From contig JADHZB010002069.1 of NCBI GenBank assembly GCA_015657535.1, positions 3,615 through 65,105 of the forward strand: DNA of 61,491 nt, read 5' to 3'. The position numbers were made by a program, and so were the translations under genes. Each line of letters starts with the position of its first letter. Positions within the stretch are counted from its first letter, which is position 1. Positions 11,735-24,761 of this stretch are shown in pieces. The notes beneath the pieces were generated by a model. That model was given only the letters and a program-made list of their open reading frames with translations. It had not been told where the DNA came from and searched no databases. This DNA comes from Nephromyces sp. MM_2019 (taxonomy: Eukaryota; Apicomplexa; Aconoidasida; Nephromycida).

Positions 11735-14700
11735 ATGAAGCAAATAGCAACAAGTTTATTAATGATTTTGGTTGGAGTTATGTCTCACATAACTGAAGGA
11801 TATTCCGAGCAAACTTGTCAATCAAATTTGGATTGTCCAGTTAATCATGAGTGTGTTTATTTTCAACAAGTATCGGAGTATGATATACAGCATAGCTACG
11901 ATTACCAAACTCAAGAATTTGAAGGGTTATTTGGCCTAGGTAATAGAATTCGAAATATGGGTAAGCGTGCTTTTGCTGAGTATAGTCCTCTTTCAATTGG
12001 AACAACTAATCATAAACAAAACACATACAGGTCATTTTGCAGTAAGTTTTTGTTTATGTTATTATTTAATAGTCGAACTACATTAATACCAAACTTTTTC
12101 TAGTAAAAAAGAGTTGTTGAACAATTCTCATATGCAATTCAAGTACAAAAGCTTTCATATCTTTTAGCTATGAAGTTATTGGATTTTTTGGTTCTCCACA
12201 TTAGCCATTGATTCGTATCATAGTTAAACCAAGCCTTAAAAATTTTATTGTTTAATACCTAAACTTTTGAAATAATTTATTTTAGTGAACATATGAGTCT
12301 TTCTAGTTTTCTTAGTTATTCACATTTTGTATAAGCACAGGTTGATCTTTCTCTCATAAATTTGTATTAAATCCCATGACTCATATGTACGGATTTACTT
12401 ATTGAAGACTTTTACAACAATTTTTCAAAAACTACGCCTCAGTTTTTCCAAAATACCTATCACATTTACCTAATTAGCTTAACTATAACTCCTTAACAAG
12501 AATCTCAAAACTTAGCTTCTAGCTCATCGTACAATAAATAAATAGTTGTTCCTTTATTCCTTACTGAGTGGAAAAGGTTCTTCAAAAACATACCTAGACT
12601 ACTTAAAATACTAAAATTTAATATAATCTACAATTTTCATTATAGTTTCACGTTTTTAATGCTCGTTTTCAATACTTCTCACTTTCAACTTGTTTTGGAA
12701 ATTGTTGCTATAACAAACTAAGCTGGAAAATTAGAGAATTTAGATAAACAATAACTGATCTAAAGTTTCTAGCTAGAAATACCCAATCCTCCCACTTGAA
12801 AGAATTTTAGATATTTTTCAATTTTGCTATTCATTGTTCCTCCAAAAACTCGTAGATTTATATGCATATATTCATATCAGTTTATTCTAAAATAAATTCC
12901 ATTTTCAACAGGACCAATCAATTCTTATGAAAGCCATTATTCTAAAGATCCAAAACTCACAAACCCAGATGAAACACTCACAAACTGGGCGACGAACCCA
13001 CTTAGTGGATTATTTCCAAATGGATACAATGGAGGAGCATCTAACCTATCACCTAATGAAATTTTCAATTTTATCAAAAGTGCTGCAACCGATGATCGCT
13101 GGTCTAAGTGGTATGAAGCTTTTAAGATAGCATTTAGCCACCCTTATTTTAATCCTCAAGAAGCAAATTATGAGGGATCAGGCAATGCTTCCAACACAAT
13201 CCTTACCTATAAACACTTATTAAATGATCTCGGGACACCTAATAAAAACAGTGAACCACAAGCTTTCGAAGAAATTGATAACCCACAAAGTGAGAAAAAT
13301 AAAGACCAAACAAGTATGCTAATTCATATACCTTCAAACAGGATAGAAATATCTAAAATATCAAAAGAAGGTGACAATATTACCGTAAAAGATGATGAAA
13401 TAATATCGGGTAGCGAAAACCAGAACCCTAGCTCGAGTTTCAATAGCTGGGAGGAGGGCTCTTTTAATTATGAATATCCCGAAGTTGATTCATATGGACA
13501 TGAAATTTCCAAACATAAAGAAAACTACAACCAGCATTCTGAATCAGCTAGCAATAATATTTTCAACTTGCCCACAAAAATCGATACCAATAGCTTAGGT
13601 ACTATTGGAATCAGTGCACATGAAATCAAAGACAAACTACAAACAAATATAAAGGACAGATTATCAAAGAGCTCCAATTACTTAAATGTTATGAAGTACT
13701 TGGACCTAAGTAATCAGGATTACAAAATAACAGAAAGTTATTTACCATCTGTGAAATTTCCTGAAGGTATACAAAAGTTGATTGTCAATTCGTTTGAAAT
13801 GCTCGAAGGTATTACACCAGTCGGTAACATTATTGATCAATCTTCAAAGATTATACCGAATCTTGAACCCGCAAGTTTGTACTCCAGAGTATTTCCTTCT
13901 TCATGGACTATTCAAAACCAAAAATCTTCAAATGAAAGCGAAACACCCAATTCATTCAAAGAAAGTTCTAGCGAACCCACGAGCCATCAAAGGCAGCAAA
14001 CAGCTACAATGCTAAAACCAGGCTATGAAATAGATTTTTCGCATACGATTGATAATAAACAAAGCTCAGAGAAAGATAATCAGGAAGAATACACACTATT
14101 TTCAGCTTTCAATGCTGGGTCAGGGCTTATTATCAATTGTAAAAATCCAACTACTGTTGTTGCTATAGGTTCTTCTCATACTTACAATATGACAAATACT
14201 TTTAATAACGACATGTTCACATTAACACGCATGGGCTATGCTACTGGATCTATGCCTTTTGTAAAAATTCTAAACCCTTATGACAATCAAGCATTCCCAG
14301 ATCGGCTCTATACTTTTACATGTCATGTTCCGGGTCAATTTATCCAGCCATTTGCAGTATCTGCCTATTATGGTATAGCATTCATGGTTGGATTCAAAGT
14401 TTGTTTAGCCGAAATTGGTACGTTATAGTCCTTATCAATAAAAGCTCTATGCAACTTTTTAGTTTATACCATTTCGCATTAGAATAAATTTGCAAAGAAA
14501 CAACTAAAAATCACAGGCTTAGGCTATAATTGACAAATCCTTCACATTATGTATAAAACACTCACTAGCCCTTTTTTTAGCTTGCTTTAGAGATATAAAT
14601 GCTAAAATTCGTATCAAGATTAAATCTCTTCTACTGTTGTTTTAAATAATTTTTTCATCTCAGTTTGTCAAGATGTTCAGCGAAGATTACATGATGAAGA

Positions 14701-17034
14701 GCCAACCCATGCTAAGTTTAATGATAGCTCAAGTTTGGTATCCACCAAAACCATAACAGAAGCTGATCAGGAAATAGTGGAGCCTTTCATTTTGTATTTA
14801 GATAATTCATCTTTTATTTGGATGTCAATGGCATACAAACAATTAAAGGATTTCTATAATGAACGCTTTGCCAACTTGGATGATAATCAGCAGCATAATT
14901 CTGACCCAAGAAATATGGGGCTTGAGCTATTTAACTCTTTTGATGAAATAAGCCTCAAATGTATAGATCACGATAGAGACATATATATTGGTGAATCCGT
15001 TGAACTTAATTTTGATGTTCTGGATTTTTCAAATCCCTTTTACATATCTAATGACTTATTTCATGCTTTTTACACACCTTTGGATGCACAAGAAGCTAAG
15101 CCTAAACCAACTTTAGTAGTTGCAATCCGGGAACTTTCTACAAGTCAATTGGTGAGTGGGGCATTCAAGTCTGTTTGTATGGCTGAAGGAGAATATAACC
15201 TCTTTTTCTTAATTGTCGCCGCACTCAAGTCCTCAAAACAAGGTTCAGCAGTCGTTTGCCCTATTAACATAAGTAAGCTTAAAATTATAGATTGAATTAT
15301 ATATTACTACATTAGATAGCAATAACTCTATTGTAGACTGTTTGAGTTTAACTATGGTAGATTTAATAGCTCCACCGTTTGGGTATCACACTAACTTAAG
15401 TTTCTTTTCTGTAAGCTTTAAGTAGTACAAAGGTGTATAGTTTGTTTGGAAAGAATTTGAAATATAGTTTGAGGCCATTTTTTAGCAACAAGTTACATTT
15501 TCAATTGCTAGATTTAATCATAAAGTAGTACCAAACAATTAATGAATAAATATCTATATTTTATATTTCCAGATTGTCACCAAGTACAGGACAATGAATT
15601 AGTTCAGAGCCCAATTCTAGATGAGAGTATACTTATTGATTTTGAAGACCTTGGCCAAATACCGGCTAATACAAACAACTTGAAAGAACCCTCCCTTGAT
15701 ATTAGGGATATAGAGAAAGATCAATACGCTAAGAACCATTGGGCTGATGTAAATATTGAATATTCATGTTTCACCAACCATTTATCAGCGTATGTGGGTG
15801 ATACGTTATATTATCCAATTATTGATATGAAACATAGAGAGACAGAAAGCATTGAAAGGTCGGTTGCTGATAAACTCGACAAAGAAATTGCTATATATGA
15901 GTACCAACCGGAGAATAAACTCCATTCACTCCAAGAAAATATGGCTCTCTTTTACTGCACTGAGGAAGGTCCCCAATTAACTCACTTCTTAATGACTAGA
16001 TATGTAGACAATGCTATTATATCAGCAATGGATTGCAAGAGAGATATCAGTAAGTATAAATAGGCTCAGAGTTTGTACATACTTTTCTAGACGATAAGAA
16101 AATGATTATTCTGTATTTGAAAGTAAAAATGTGAGTGGATATATTGATAATGATTTTTGAATCCTTAAGCCAAACCAGTATCTGAATTGGTTATACTTGT
16201 TAATATACATTTATGAAGCTATAAATTTATACTTCGAACTTTTTACAGTGTGTGTAACAAAAAGAACTAGTCCCATTGTCAAATGTAAGAATACTGAATT
16301 GATCAAAGAAATGAGTGTTGGAGATTCAATTGTTATTCCCGTAAATGAAAATGATAATGAACTATTCACCCTACTGGATACAACGAAACACAAGGGGATC
16401 CAACCCCATATTAGAGTTGAGGACTCTGTTAGCCAACAAACTCTGGCAGAAGTTGTTTTGGAATGCCAAACTCCAGGTATTTCTATAATGAATACACTAG
16501 CAACACCCTATGACAGCCAACAAGAAGTTGCTGGGATGCAAACACTCTGTCCAATTATATTGGGTAAGATTATTATGTAATTGTAGAGTCACATATACCC
16601 TTAACAATTGAACCTTTTTATACACTTACTTACAAATCTATATAATGCATTTATTTATTTTTTAAGTCTACATATTCTTCTCTACTAAGCCCTAACACAT
16701 TAAAAATTGAAAACATCCTAAATGCTCTATATTTACTCACTCTATTTCATAGCAACTAATTTCTACGTATTTTTAATTCCTTTTCATATATTTGCGAAAG
16801 AACTATTGTTTTCTTGACTCGATAATTGGAACTACATCTTCATATATCTATAATCATAACTATAATTTTCTTCATTAAGGATGATATCTACAAGTTTTAA
16901 TTACTATTTAAATAATTTTGTTTGACACTCGCCCTTTGATTATTTAAAAGCACTAACAATCAACTCATAATTATTTATATAAATAATTCATTATGCTTTT
17001 TGCAGTATGTAATTCTGAAGAAAAAATACAATAA
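11735..17034 (+). CDS. Secreted protein with four tandem four-cysteine modules, 6 exons
   Basis: Exons 11735-12041, 12912-14417, 14664-15272, 15573-16049, 16249-16563 and 17006-17034 join to exactly 1080 residues. Every intron is phase 1, so all internal exons are multiples of three (502, 203, 159 and 105 codons). Residues 1-24 form a signal peptide (hydrophobic LLMILVGVM). Cys28, 34 and 40 form a small N-terminal Cys cluster. Residues 104-511 are Cys-free, Ser/Asn/Glu-rich and likely disordered. Four modules follow, with Cys at 512/573/600/606, 704/776/803/809, 873/936/962/968 and 979/1039/1067/1073. The first Cys is followed 9-11 residues later by Gly-(Ser/Asp/Glu)-(Ser/Thr). No membrane segment or GPI signal is seen at the end (VCNSEEKIQ). 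Role is unknown. A surface or secreted-organelle adhesion protein is inferred, and a distant SRS or s48/45-type beta-sandwich is one possibility. Confidence 0.85.
17006..17034 (+). other. 29-nt terminal micro-exon of the secreted protein
   Basis: After TTTTGCAG, the bases complete a Val codon with the G left by exon 5, then encode Cys, seven residues and TAA. This matches the start of exons 3, 4 and 5, which also begin x-Cys in phase 1. It supplies the fourth Cys of the last module. Reading straight through the exon 5 donor would instead add only Lys-Ile-Ile-Met before a stop and leave that module one Cys short. Confidence 0.75.
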
Positions 17035-19483
17035 AATAATAAATGAAAATCAAATAGATTTTCACCAAAAATTTTAATGAAGATTTTGACGTGTATGTTA
17101 ATGATCAATAATTGATAACACAACAAATTTAATCGGCTTTAATTATTTTGAACTCTGTAATATGTTTACATACTTAGCATCATAGTGATGCTACGGAGCA
17201 TAATATTCTCGCTAAATAATTTGCACACTCATATACATCAACAAGATTATAGCATTTCAAATGGTTGTCTTAAATATACATTCTTAATATTTGTATGCTA
17301 TTTTGTAATGTAATTTATTTAATTCTTTAGTTTTCTTGTATAATTTATGTTAACTATGAATACTGTGTGGAATCTATTCATTGTTCATTTTTTAGTGACA
17401 GCCATTAATGTATATTATCCAATGATGAAACTGAAAATTTTCTATTTCTGTGTTTATATGTTTCTTGAAATGTCTACCTGATTTGTTTTATGAATGATTA
17501 TAATAAATAAGAATATGTTTGACTTAATAGTCAGACATTATGATATTGACTCACTACGAAAAATTTATGTATTTATGTCTGTTTTATGGACCTCACTTGA
17601 TATGATTTCTTGAATTTTAATGTGCGTAATTTGATCTGATTATTGGATGTAAAAATAGCTCTTTATTGAAATGTGTTTCCTATATATTTGATGTAGCCTA
17701 ATACATTTTTATTGTGACTATATGAGATGTAATAAATATGATTAAATGTATTTTATTGAGTTCAAATTTTTGACAATTTGATTTTATGTAAATTATAATA
17801 TCTTTATAAAAATGTTTCTGTGTGTGAGATTACCTTTTGTGATAAATTATTTCAATGTGTATGCATATTGATGTGTCAAATACTATTTTTCAAGTTTTTT
17901 GCAAAGTGTAAATAGCATTTCCAGAGTATAAGTTTAATGGCCTATTATAAACATATACACTTTAGATGATCATGGAATTTTTTTTGTCAAATTTTCTCAA
18001 AAATCAAAATTTGTTTTGATGTATTAAAAAATCCAAAAAAATATATGGAAGATTATTGTGAGGAATATAACTTATATATTGATGACATTAATTATTATTA
18101 CATATTACAAAAAAATTGTGATATTACACATTGATAATTTTATATTGGATTGGTTTGTTTTTCTCTTAAGTCATCGCAAGTATAATTTACACACTTTATA
18201 TTCCAAACTGCTGTAATACTTGTTTTGATAAAATGACATTTTATATATATACAGTCGAAAATTAAATTTAAGAGTGATTTTGATTTTTTTTATTAAAAGC
18301 TTAAAATTTCAATTTTTGCATTATATAGAATATTTTACATACACCTATAAATTGTTGCGAGAAATGTCTTTTTTTCTCGCAGTAAAATATACATAAACAT
18401 TAGCAGCACGAGGACATTAATGATATATTTTACACCTTGTGTATGTGTCCAGTGATAATCATTTACTCTAGATTAAGAATAAACAGTAACTGTGAAATTA
18501 TACAAAACATTATGTGATTAAAAATACATTCTCAATTTCGGGCATGATGCTTTTTTACCGCAATTTGATTAATCGATTATTACTTTCATACACACTACTT
18601 TTAATAAATATTGGCTGTGAAGACACATTTCACAACATACCATATTTCTTCAATTTTTCTAGCTCATTTCAGTTCTGAGACCATATATATCCTACATATA
18701 TAAAAAATAAATATCATAACAAATAATAACCTGATAAGATGCGTATGTAATCAACTACAAGAGTTTGTATATATATATGTATAAGCTGATGATAGTCTGA
18801 GATAAATTATATTCAAATTGATCAAAAGGGTAAACACTCAAACCACATTAATTAAGCTATGTTTGTCTATGTTAATTACAAGGCTAAACAGTAATTGAAA
18901 TTTTTCAAACATTTGACACACTTTAGATAATCCAGCTTCAGATTAAGAAATTCACATAGACTGGTTATAATTTCTGAAAACTTACCAAATTACACATATT
19001 TATGGGTTATATCTCAACATATACACATTAATTACAAAAAGCTCTAATGAATGGATTATAGATTGATACACAAAGTTTATACAGCTAAACACACACAATT
19101 ATGGGCTACACAATCTTGTAAACTCTTGAAACTCAAGTCACAATCATCTTATAACTGCCCTCAAAAGCTTACAACGAATTTATAACTACAAAAACATAGA
19201 TGAAGCCTCATCTACTTACTCACATAACAGTTTATCCAAATCTCATCATCCCAGCCACTTACACTCTCAAACACACATGGATAAACAAACACACACAAAA
19301 GGTAAACACATTTGGGATTTAACTTAAAATAGAGAGTCACACACTGAATGGACTAACTACCCAATCCATCATAGTTAAGCTCACAAACAAACCAACCGGA
19401 TATCTCAAGACTACCCACTCTTTACTATTTATGCTGTAAATGAATAAGTTAAACCTAACATCATATGAATCTTATCAATTATA
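17035..19483. other. Intergenic AT-rich DNA with CA words toward the 3' end
   Basis: Stop-dense and very AT-rich from 17035 to about 18800, with TGTG-type words around 17800-17900. From about 18840 the plus strand fills with ACACACA words, matching the style of the next gene. This stretch is probably the promoter and 5' UTR of the nucleotidyltransferase gene. No other gene is seen. Confidence 0.55.
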
Positions 19484-22400
19484 ATGAAAACTTACCCTTT
19501 ACGGCTGCTTGGCACACACTATAACCAACGATATCTTATAAATAACCATTTTTTTGGCCCTTATTATATTAGGAACATGAGGGAACGACATTTTGCCTTT
19601 ACTTTGCAACATCGATTCAACACGATTTACACACACACAAATCATATGACAACACCTAGGAAATTCTCTATGTGGCATATAACTACACTTTTTTTCATGG
19701 AGCCTCAATACATTTCACACAACCAGATGTTTCTTATGACTACACAAATGCATAAAACGGGAGTCCCTTCGATCCAATCACCGTCTTACCCTCCCACAAT
19801 TAGGCTAATTGGCCAATCAACACTTTCTACAACCTCTATTAAATACAAAAACCGTGAGCAAGTGCGTTCAGATACCTACAAGGCTTCCTATACTAGGACA
19901 TCTATACAGTCCGATGAGGGTGCTCATACACATCAAAGCGCTGAGTCAAACAGTCATTTGTCCAGAAGCTCTTATCTAAACACACACTTATTCCCTGAGA
20001 ATGCACACGATAAATCACTACTGAACCCACCTACACCTGAGATGTTTAGTTATACTGATAGAAGAGACACACACTCAAAAACCACCAATGACAAAGCAGA
20101 TACACACACAAACAATTCAAAGATCAGATCTCACATTACTCAAGATGACCCAGAATTTGTTTTTACACACCAATATAGGAGGCTTGAAAGGCCTATTGAG
20201 ACAACTTCTTCGCTCCTTAGAGTGTATTACCGCTGTCCTTACCTATTCCCTACTGAAGAAGCTTACACGCTCTTTGAATTGATAGTCACACACAGGCTCT
20301 CAAAATATTTTATCAATGACCCTTCATTTAAGAGTTTACATCAACGTCTAAAAGATGAGATCGGTGAGAATTATATGCATGTACAAATTGTGTATATTTG
20401 TACTATTTGGAATAATAACATTCCGTAATAATTCTATTCTTTTATCATATTTAACACATGAGTTTGAATTCTTAATCTTAAATATACATTTACACACACT
20501 CCTTCAATATTATGTCTATGAGCACAAGTGCATTTTTGAGTGTTATACATACCATCAATATTTCCAGAAAAATTAAAACACCCACTTTTTGATAGCATAC
20601 ACACCACTCAATTTAGCCACACATACACACCACCTCTCAGTTTGAGTAAACACATACACCAGCTCTCAACTTGAACCAATACACACGCACACCAATCCCT
20701 TTGATTATACAAATCTCTCAACACAGATCAACTAAGCCCACAATCCCAAAAGTTGCTTAACTTCACCGACGCATTTTTTAGCATGAAGAACGAACCAGAT
20801 GACTTTTATATTTCTGATGAGCATGAATGGTGTGTGTATACGTGTATCCTTTGCTAAATTTTATGTGTGTGTGGGTGTTTGTTTGTGTGACTATATATAT
20901 ATGTGTGTAACTATATGAATAAATGTACAACTTTATGTGTGTATGTACATTTCTGTCAGTCTATACCTTTATTTACTTGTGTGTATTTATTTATGTGTGT
21001 ACATTCATTTATGTGTGTACATTTATTTATGTGTGTACATTTCTGTAGGTATCTATATTTAATTATGTGTATATTTAAGTATTTTTACGCTTATATTCAC
21101 ATGTGTGCATTTATGTATATGAGTGCGTGTGTTTATATGTATAATTGTGGATATGTGTGTTTAAGCATATGGAATTAGTACACATTTATCCCCATCTTAT
21201 ATTATTTATAACTATATGCTTATTGGTGTGTAAATATGTTTGTTGGATTTTAAAACATAGGTATAAGAAAGAGCACTATGATCAATTAACAAATGAAATT
21301 AGACAAGTTGACAAAACACTAACTCCCAGTAAGCCTTCAATTGTGAGAAAGAAGCAACTTGTATCGAGGTAAGCTCAAACACACGACATATAAAATAATA
21401 GCTAGCATCTATTCACACATACACCATAAGTGATACCAAAGCTGTGTTTAAATGAGTTCAAATGTATGTGTAAATACAAAAAATGCTGATATTGATTTTT
21501 TATTCTCATGAAACAAAGATAAATTAAGATATTTTTTATTTTACCCTACACACACACACTATTTTTGCTTTGACACTGATTCAAATATCATATAAAATTA
21601 CACATAACTATGCTCTAACCCTTTCAGGTTAAGGAAAACTTTGGAAGAAAGTACTGAAGGTGAATTGCACTTATTCGGCTCTAGCCAAAATGGATTTTGG
21701 TTAGATATACACAATATGCATAAATACATTTACATCTACATACATAATCCACATAGACATAATTATAGACCTATATACACACACTTACATACACACACCT
21801 ATATACACATATATATTCACACACCTATATGCAAACATGTATATTTACACACATATATGCAAACATATATATACACATCCATAAAAATAAAAACATGGAA
21901 ACTACACATACACAAACACACAGATGCATCTACACACATATATACACACACTCTTCAGGGTTAAAGACTCTGATGTTGATTTTTGTTTGGTTTTGAAGAA
22001 TTGTATATCACGTGAAGATCAGCTAAAACAATTGAGTTTGGTAATATATATAATCTATGTATATGTCTTACCAAATTTCTCATATAAACCATATGCACAC
22101 ATTGAATATGACTTTATCTTGTTATGTAATTACACACACCTTTAAGTTATTTTTTATCTCATATTTTTTAGGTGAACAAACTTGTTCAAAATTTGAATAT
22201 TGGTAATGTTCGGAGTATATCAGCTAAAGTACCCATTGTTAAAGTAATAAGATGTATATAAACACACACATCACATATTTTACACTCTCTAAATATAATT
22301 TACACATATACTATTAAATATATAAAATCATCTTTAACTCACAGGTCTCATTTGATTTTAAATATCTTATCTCTACTTATGTCAAACATAATTAGCTATC

Positions 22401-24761
22401 CATTCATGTATGATTGCTATATATAAATTATTACCTATTTTAGGTAACAGATGAGAAGAAATTAAGTATTGTTGATATTTCCATAAATAACACTGTAGCC
22501 TTGGAAAATTCACACCTCATAACAACATTGAGCCGAGTTGACTGTCGTGTGCAAACACTTGGCCGTATTATCAAACATTGGGCGAAAAACCGTCTCATCA
22601 ACGATAGGTTTTTATGCATGCTTTATTGTATTTATGTGTGCCTATTTGTATGGAGTTGGTTTATGTATAGCAAGTATACATATACATACAAACATGTAAA
22701 TAGAGTCAGAATCCGATAAACTCCTTAACTGAAAGATGCACACATTCATACACACATTGATACACACACTTTGACACACATAAGCACACTGATACATACA
22801 TATACTCTGAGAAACAGACAAACACCTACAGAAACACATAAAAACAGATATATACATATATATATATATATATATATCACACAATTTTTATAAATGCGTG
22901 TGTACAGACATTCCATAGCTTTATTATTGATTGTTTTGTGCTTATACGTATTTAGTATGATTTCAATAAGTCTCACTTAAACACATCAGTGTATAATAAT
23001 TTACTTACAAGATATTTCAACCACTATCAGATAAATTATAACAATCTTAAATGTGTATTTATGCATTTATAGGGCAAAAGGTACCCTTAGCACGTATACC
23101 CTTCTTCTACAACTCATATTCTTCCTACAAAATTTAGACCCTCCTATATTACCGAAGCATAAGTAATTTAATTTTACACAATATTCATTTGTGATATTAT
23201 GGATACATATCTCATTTATTTGCGTTAAATTGATTGTTTCCTTATACATTATTTATGTATACACTACTACTCCACCCATAATAAAGAGATATAAGTATTT
23301 GTTTTTGTTTACCCACACATGCATTTATCAACCGAATAAAATACACATCTCACGTTTCCGTAGGGATATGCTAATCCGTGAAAACACCAATAATTACTCT
23401 GAAGAAGAAGCTTACGCATCCGAAGACAACGAAGAAAATTTTGATGGTAATTAATTATGATATAGCTTAGCAGGCTTAACTACTTATTTTTATTTGTATG
23501 GGAGTATGTGTGTAATTCTTATCATATAATTTAGCTTATTTCTTTTCTTATATAGGTTTGTGTGGGTATTTTTTATTTAAGTTTGATTTTTATTCCTTTT
23601 CTATTTGTTTGGTGTACATGAGTGAATTCCATGGCTTTTCAAACTTAATCCTATTTTCTCGAGAATATGACCAGATAGTCCACACATATTTCAAAATTTG
23701 GAATTATAAGCCCGATATTAGATATAAATACACAATCATTCATCTAAATATTTATACATATACCTATGTACGCGTTCATTTATATATCCCTATATAAATA
23801 TCTTTATACACATTTCCATTTCTATTCACACAGAGTTAGAGAAGGATATTAAAGAAGATGTTATACGCCCCATAAACTTCATCACCGATCATAGGCAAAT
23901 CCAAGATGAACTAATTTCACAATATAGTCCAAACATACAATCTTTAGGGGAACTTCTTTACGAATTTTTCAATGTATGTATACACATTTCTAAACACTCT
24001 CACAGACACTAAAATACTCGTAAATGTATAAAAATATTAAGAATATGTAAAGCTATATACATTGATTAATCTCAACACATCAGTAAAGAATTAAGAGATT
24101 TCATAATGATTAGAAATTTTGCTATATAGTATATCAGTTCATATATAAGAGGTTCATATATAAGAGGGATTGTATCTATGTTTAGTTACACATTTACACA
24201 TATTATTACACACAGTACTATGGAGATAAGAGATTTTGTGGAAAACCCCATGGTTATATTATAAAACCATTTGATGGTACATATAAAATTACTTATAATA
24301 AGCCCTTTCAAGTTATTTGTCCACTTTCTGGCCGTGACATTAACCCACTCACACTTGGTCAATGGCAAGCTATACACAAGGAGTTTGCTAGGGCAAACAT
24401 ATTACTAAATATGGTAAGATTAATACACACATTTCACATAAAGGAACAAACTTTTATATACATATTTATATAATTTTTGTCAATTACACACATATATAAT
24501 TATATATATGATGTACTCTATATGCACAAAAGCAGAATTTTAAATCGATATATTGTCAATTAAATGATAAATATAGCCCATAGATATTTCATTTACAAAA
24601 ATTACACAATTTTTTGTCTATATATTATTATAAAGGGATGTTCATTACATGAACTGTGTTCCAACTCCATTGCCCCACCCTCAACAAGGAACAGTCGAAG
24701 TGAGAAATTGTTAAGATTAGGAACTTTTTTATTTACATATATGCATATCTATTATCTTTAA
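19484..24761 (+). CDS. Cid1/TUTase-type terminal nucleotidyltransferase, 12 exons
   Basis: Predicted to add nucleotides (probably U, possibly A) to RNA 3' ends. Exons: 19484-20363, 20727-20829, 21261-21368, 21628-21699, 21959-22040, 22172-22243, 22444-22607, 23073-23162, 23364-23446, 23834-23973, 24216-24413, 24636-24761. All phases close at 705 residues. Residues 1-290 are His/Thr-rich and low complexity. The catalytic core has Gly381-Ser382-Ser383, the metal-binding pair Asp393/Asp395 in SDVDFCLVL, and the third acidic residue Asp450 in IVDISINN. The central helix motif IIKHWAKNRLIND is followed by GTLSTYTLLLQLIFFLQ, the classical 'KHWAK...GTLSSYAL' of the family. A PAP-associated domain contains LGELLYEFFNYYG and NPLTLGQWQAIHKEFARA. 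No zinc finger or RRM is seen. Substrate choice (UTP or ATP) and compartment cannot be read directly. Introns are full of TACACACA or TG words. Confidence 0.9.

Noticed and set aside
20903..21178. Plus-strand Cys/Val/His ORF after TUTase exon 2
   Set aside because: TG-rich intron sequence directly following a splice donor; the catalytic-domain frame closes without it.
23538..23797. Open stretch as an extra TUTase exon
   Set aside because: Exon 23364-23446 joins exon 23834-23973 in the correct phase without it, and the stretch has no family match.
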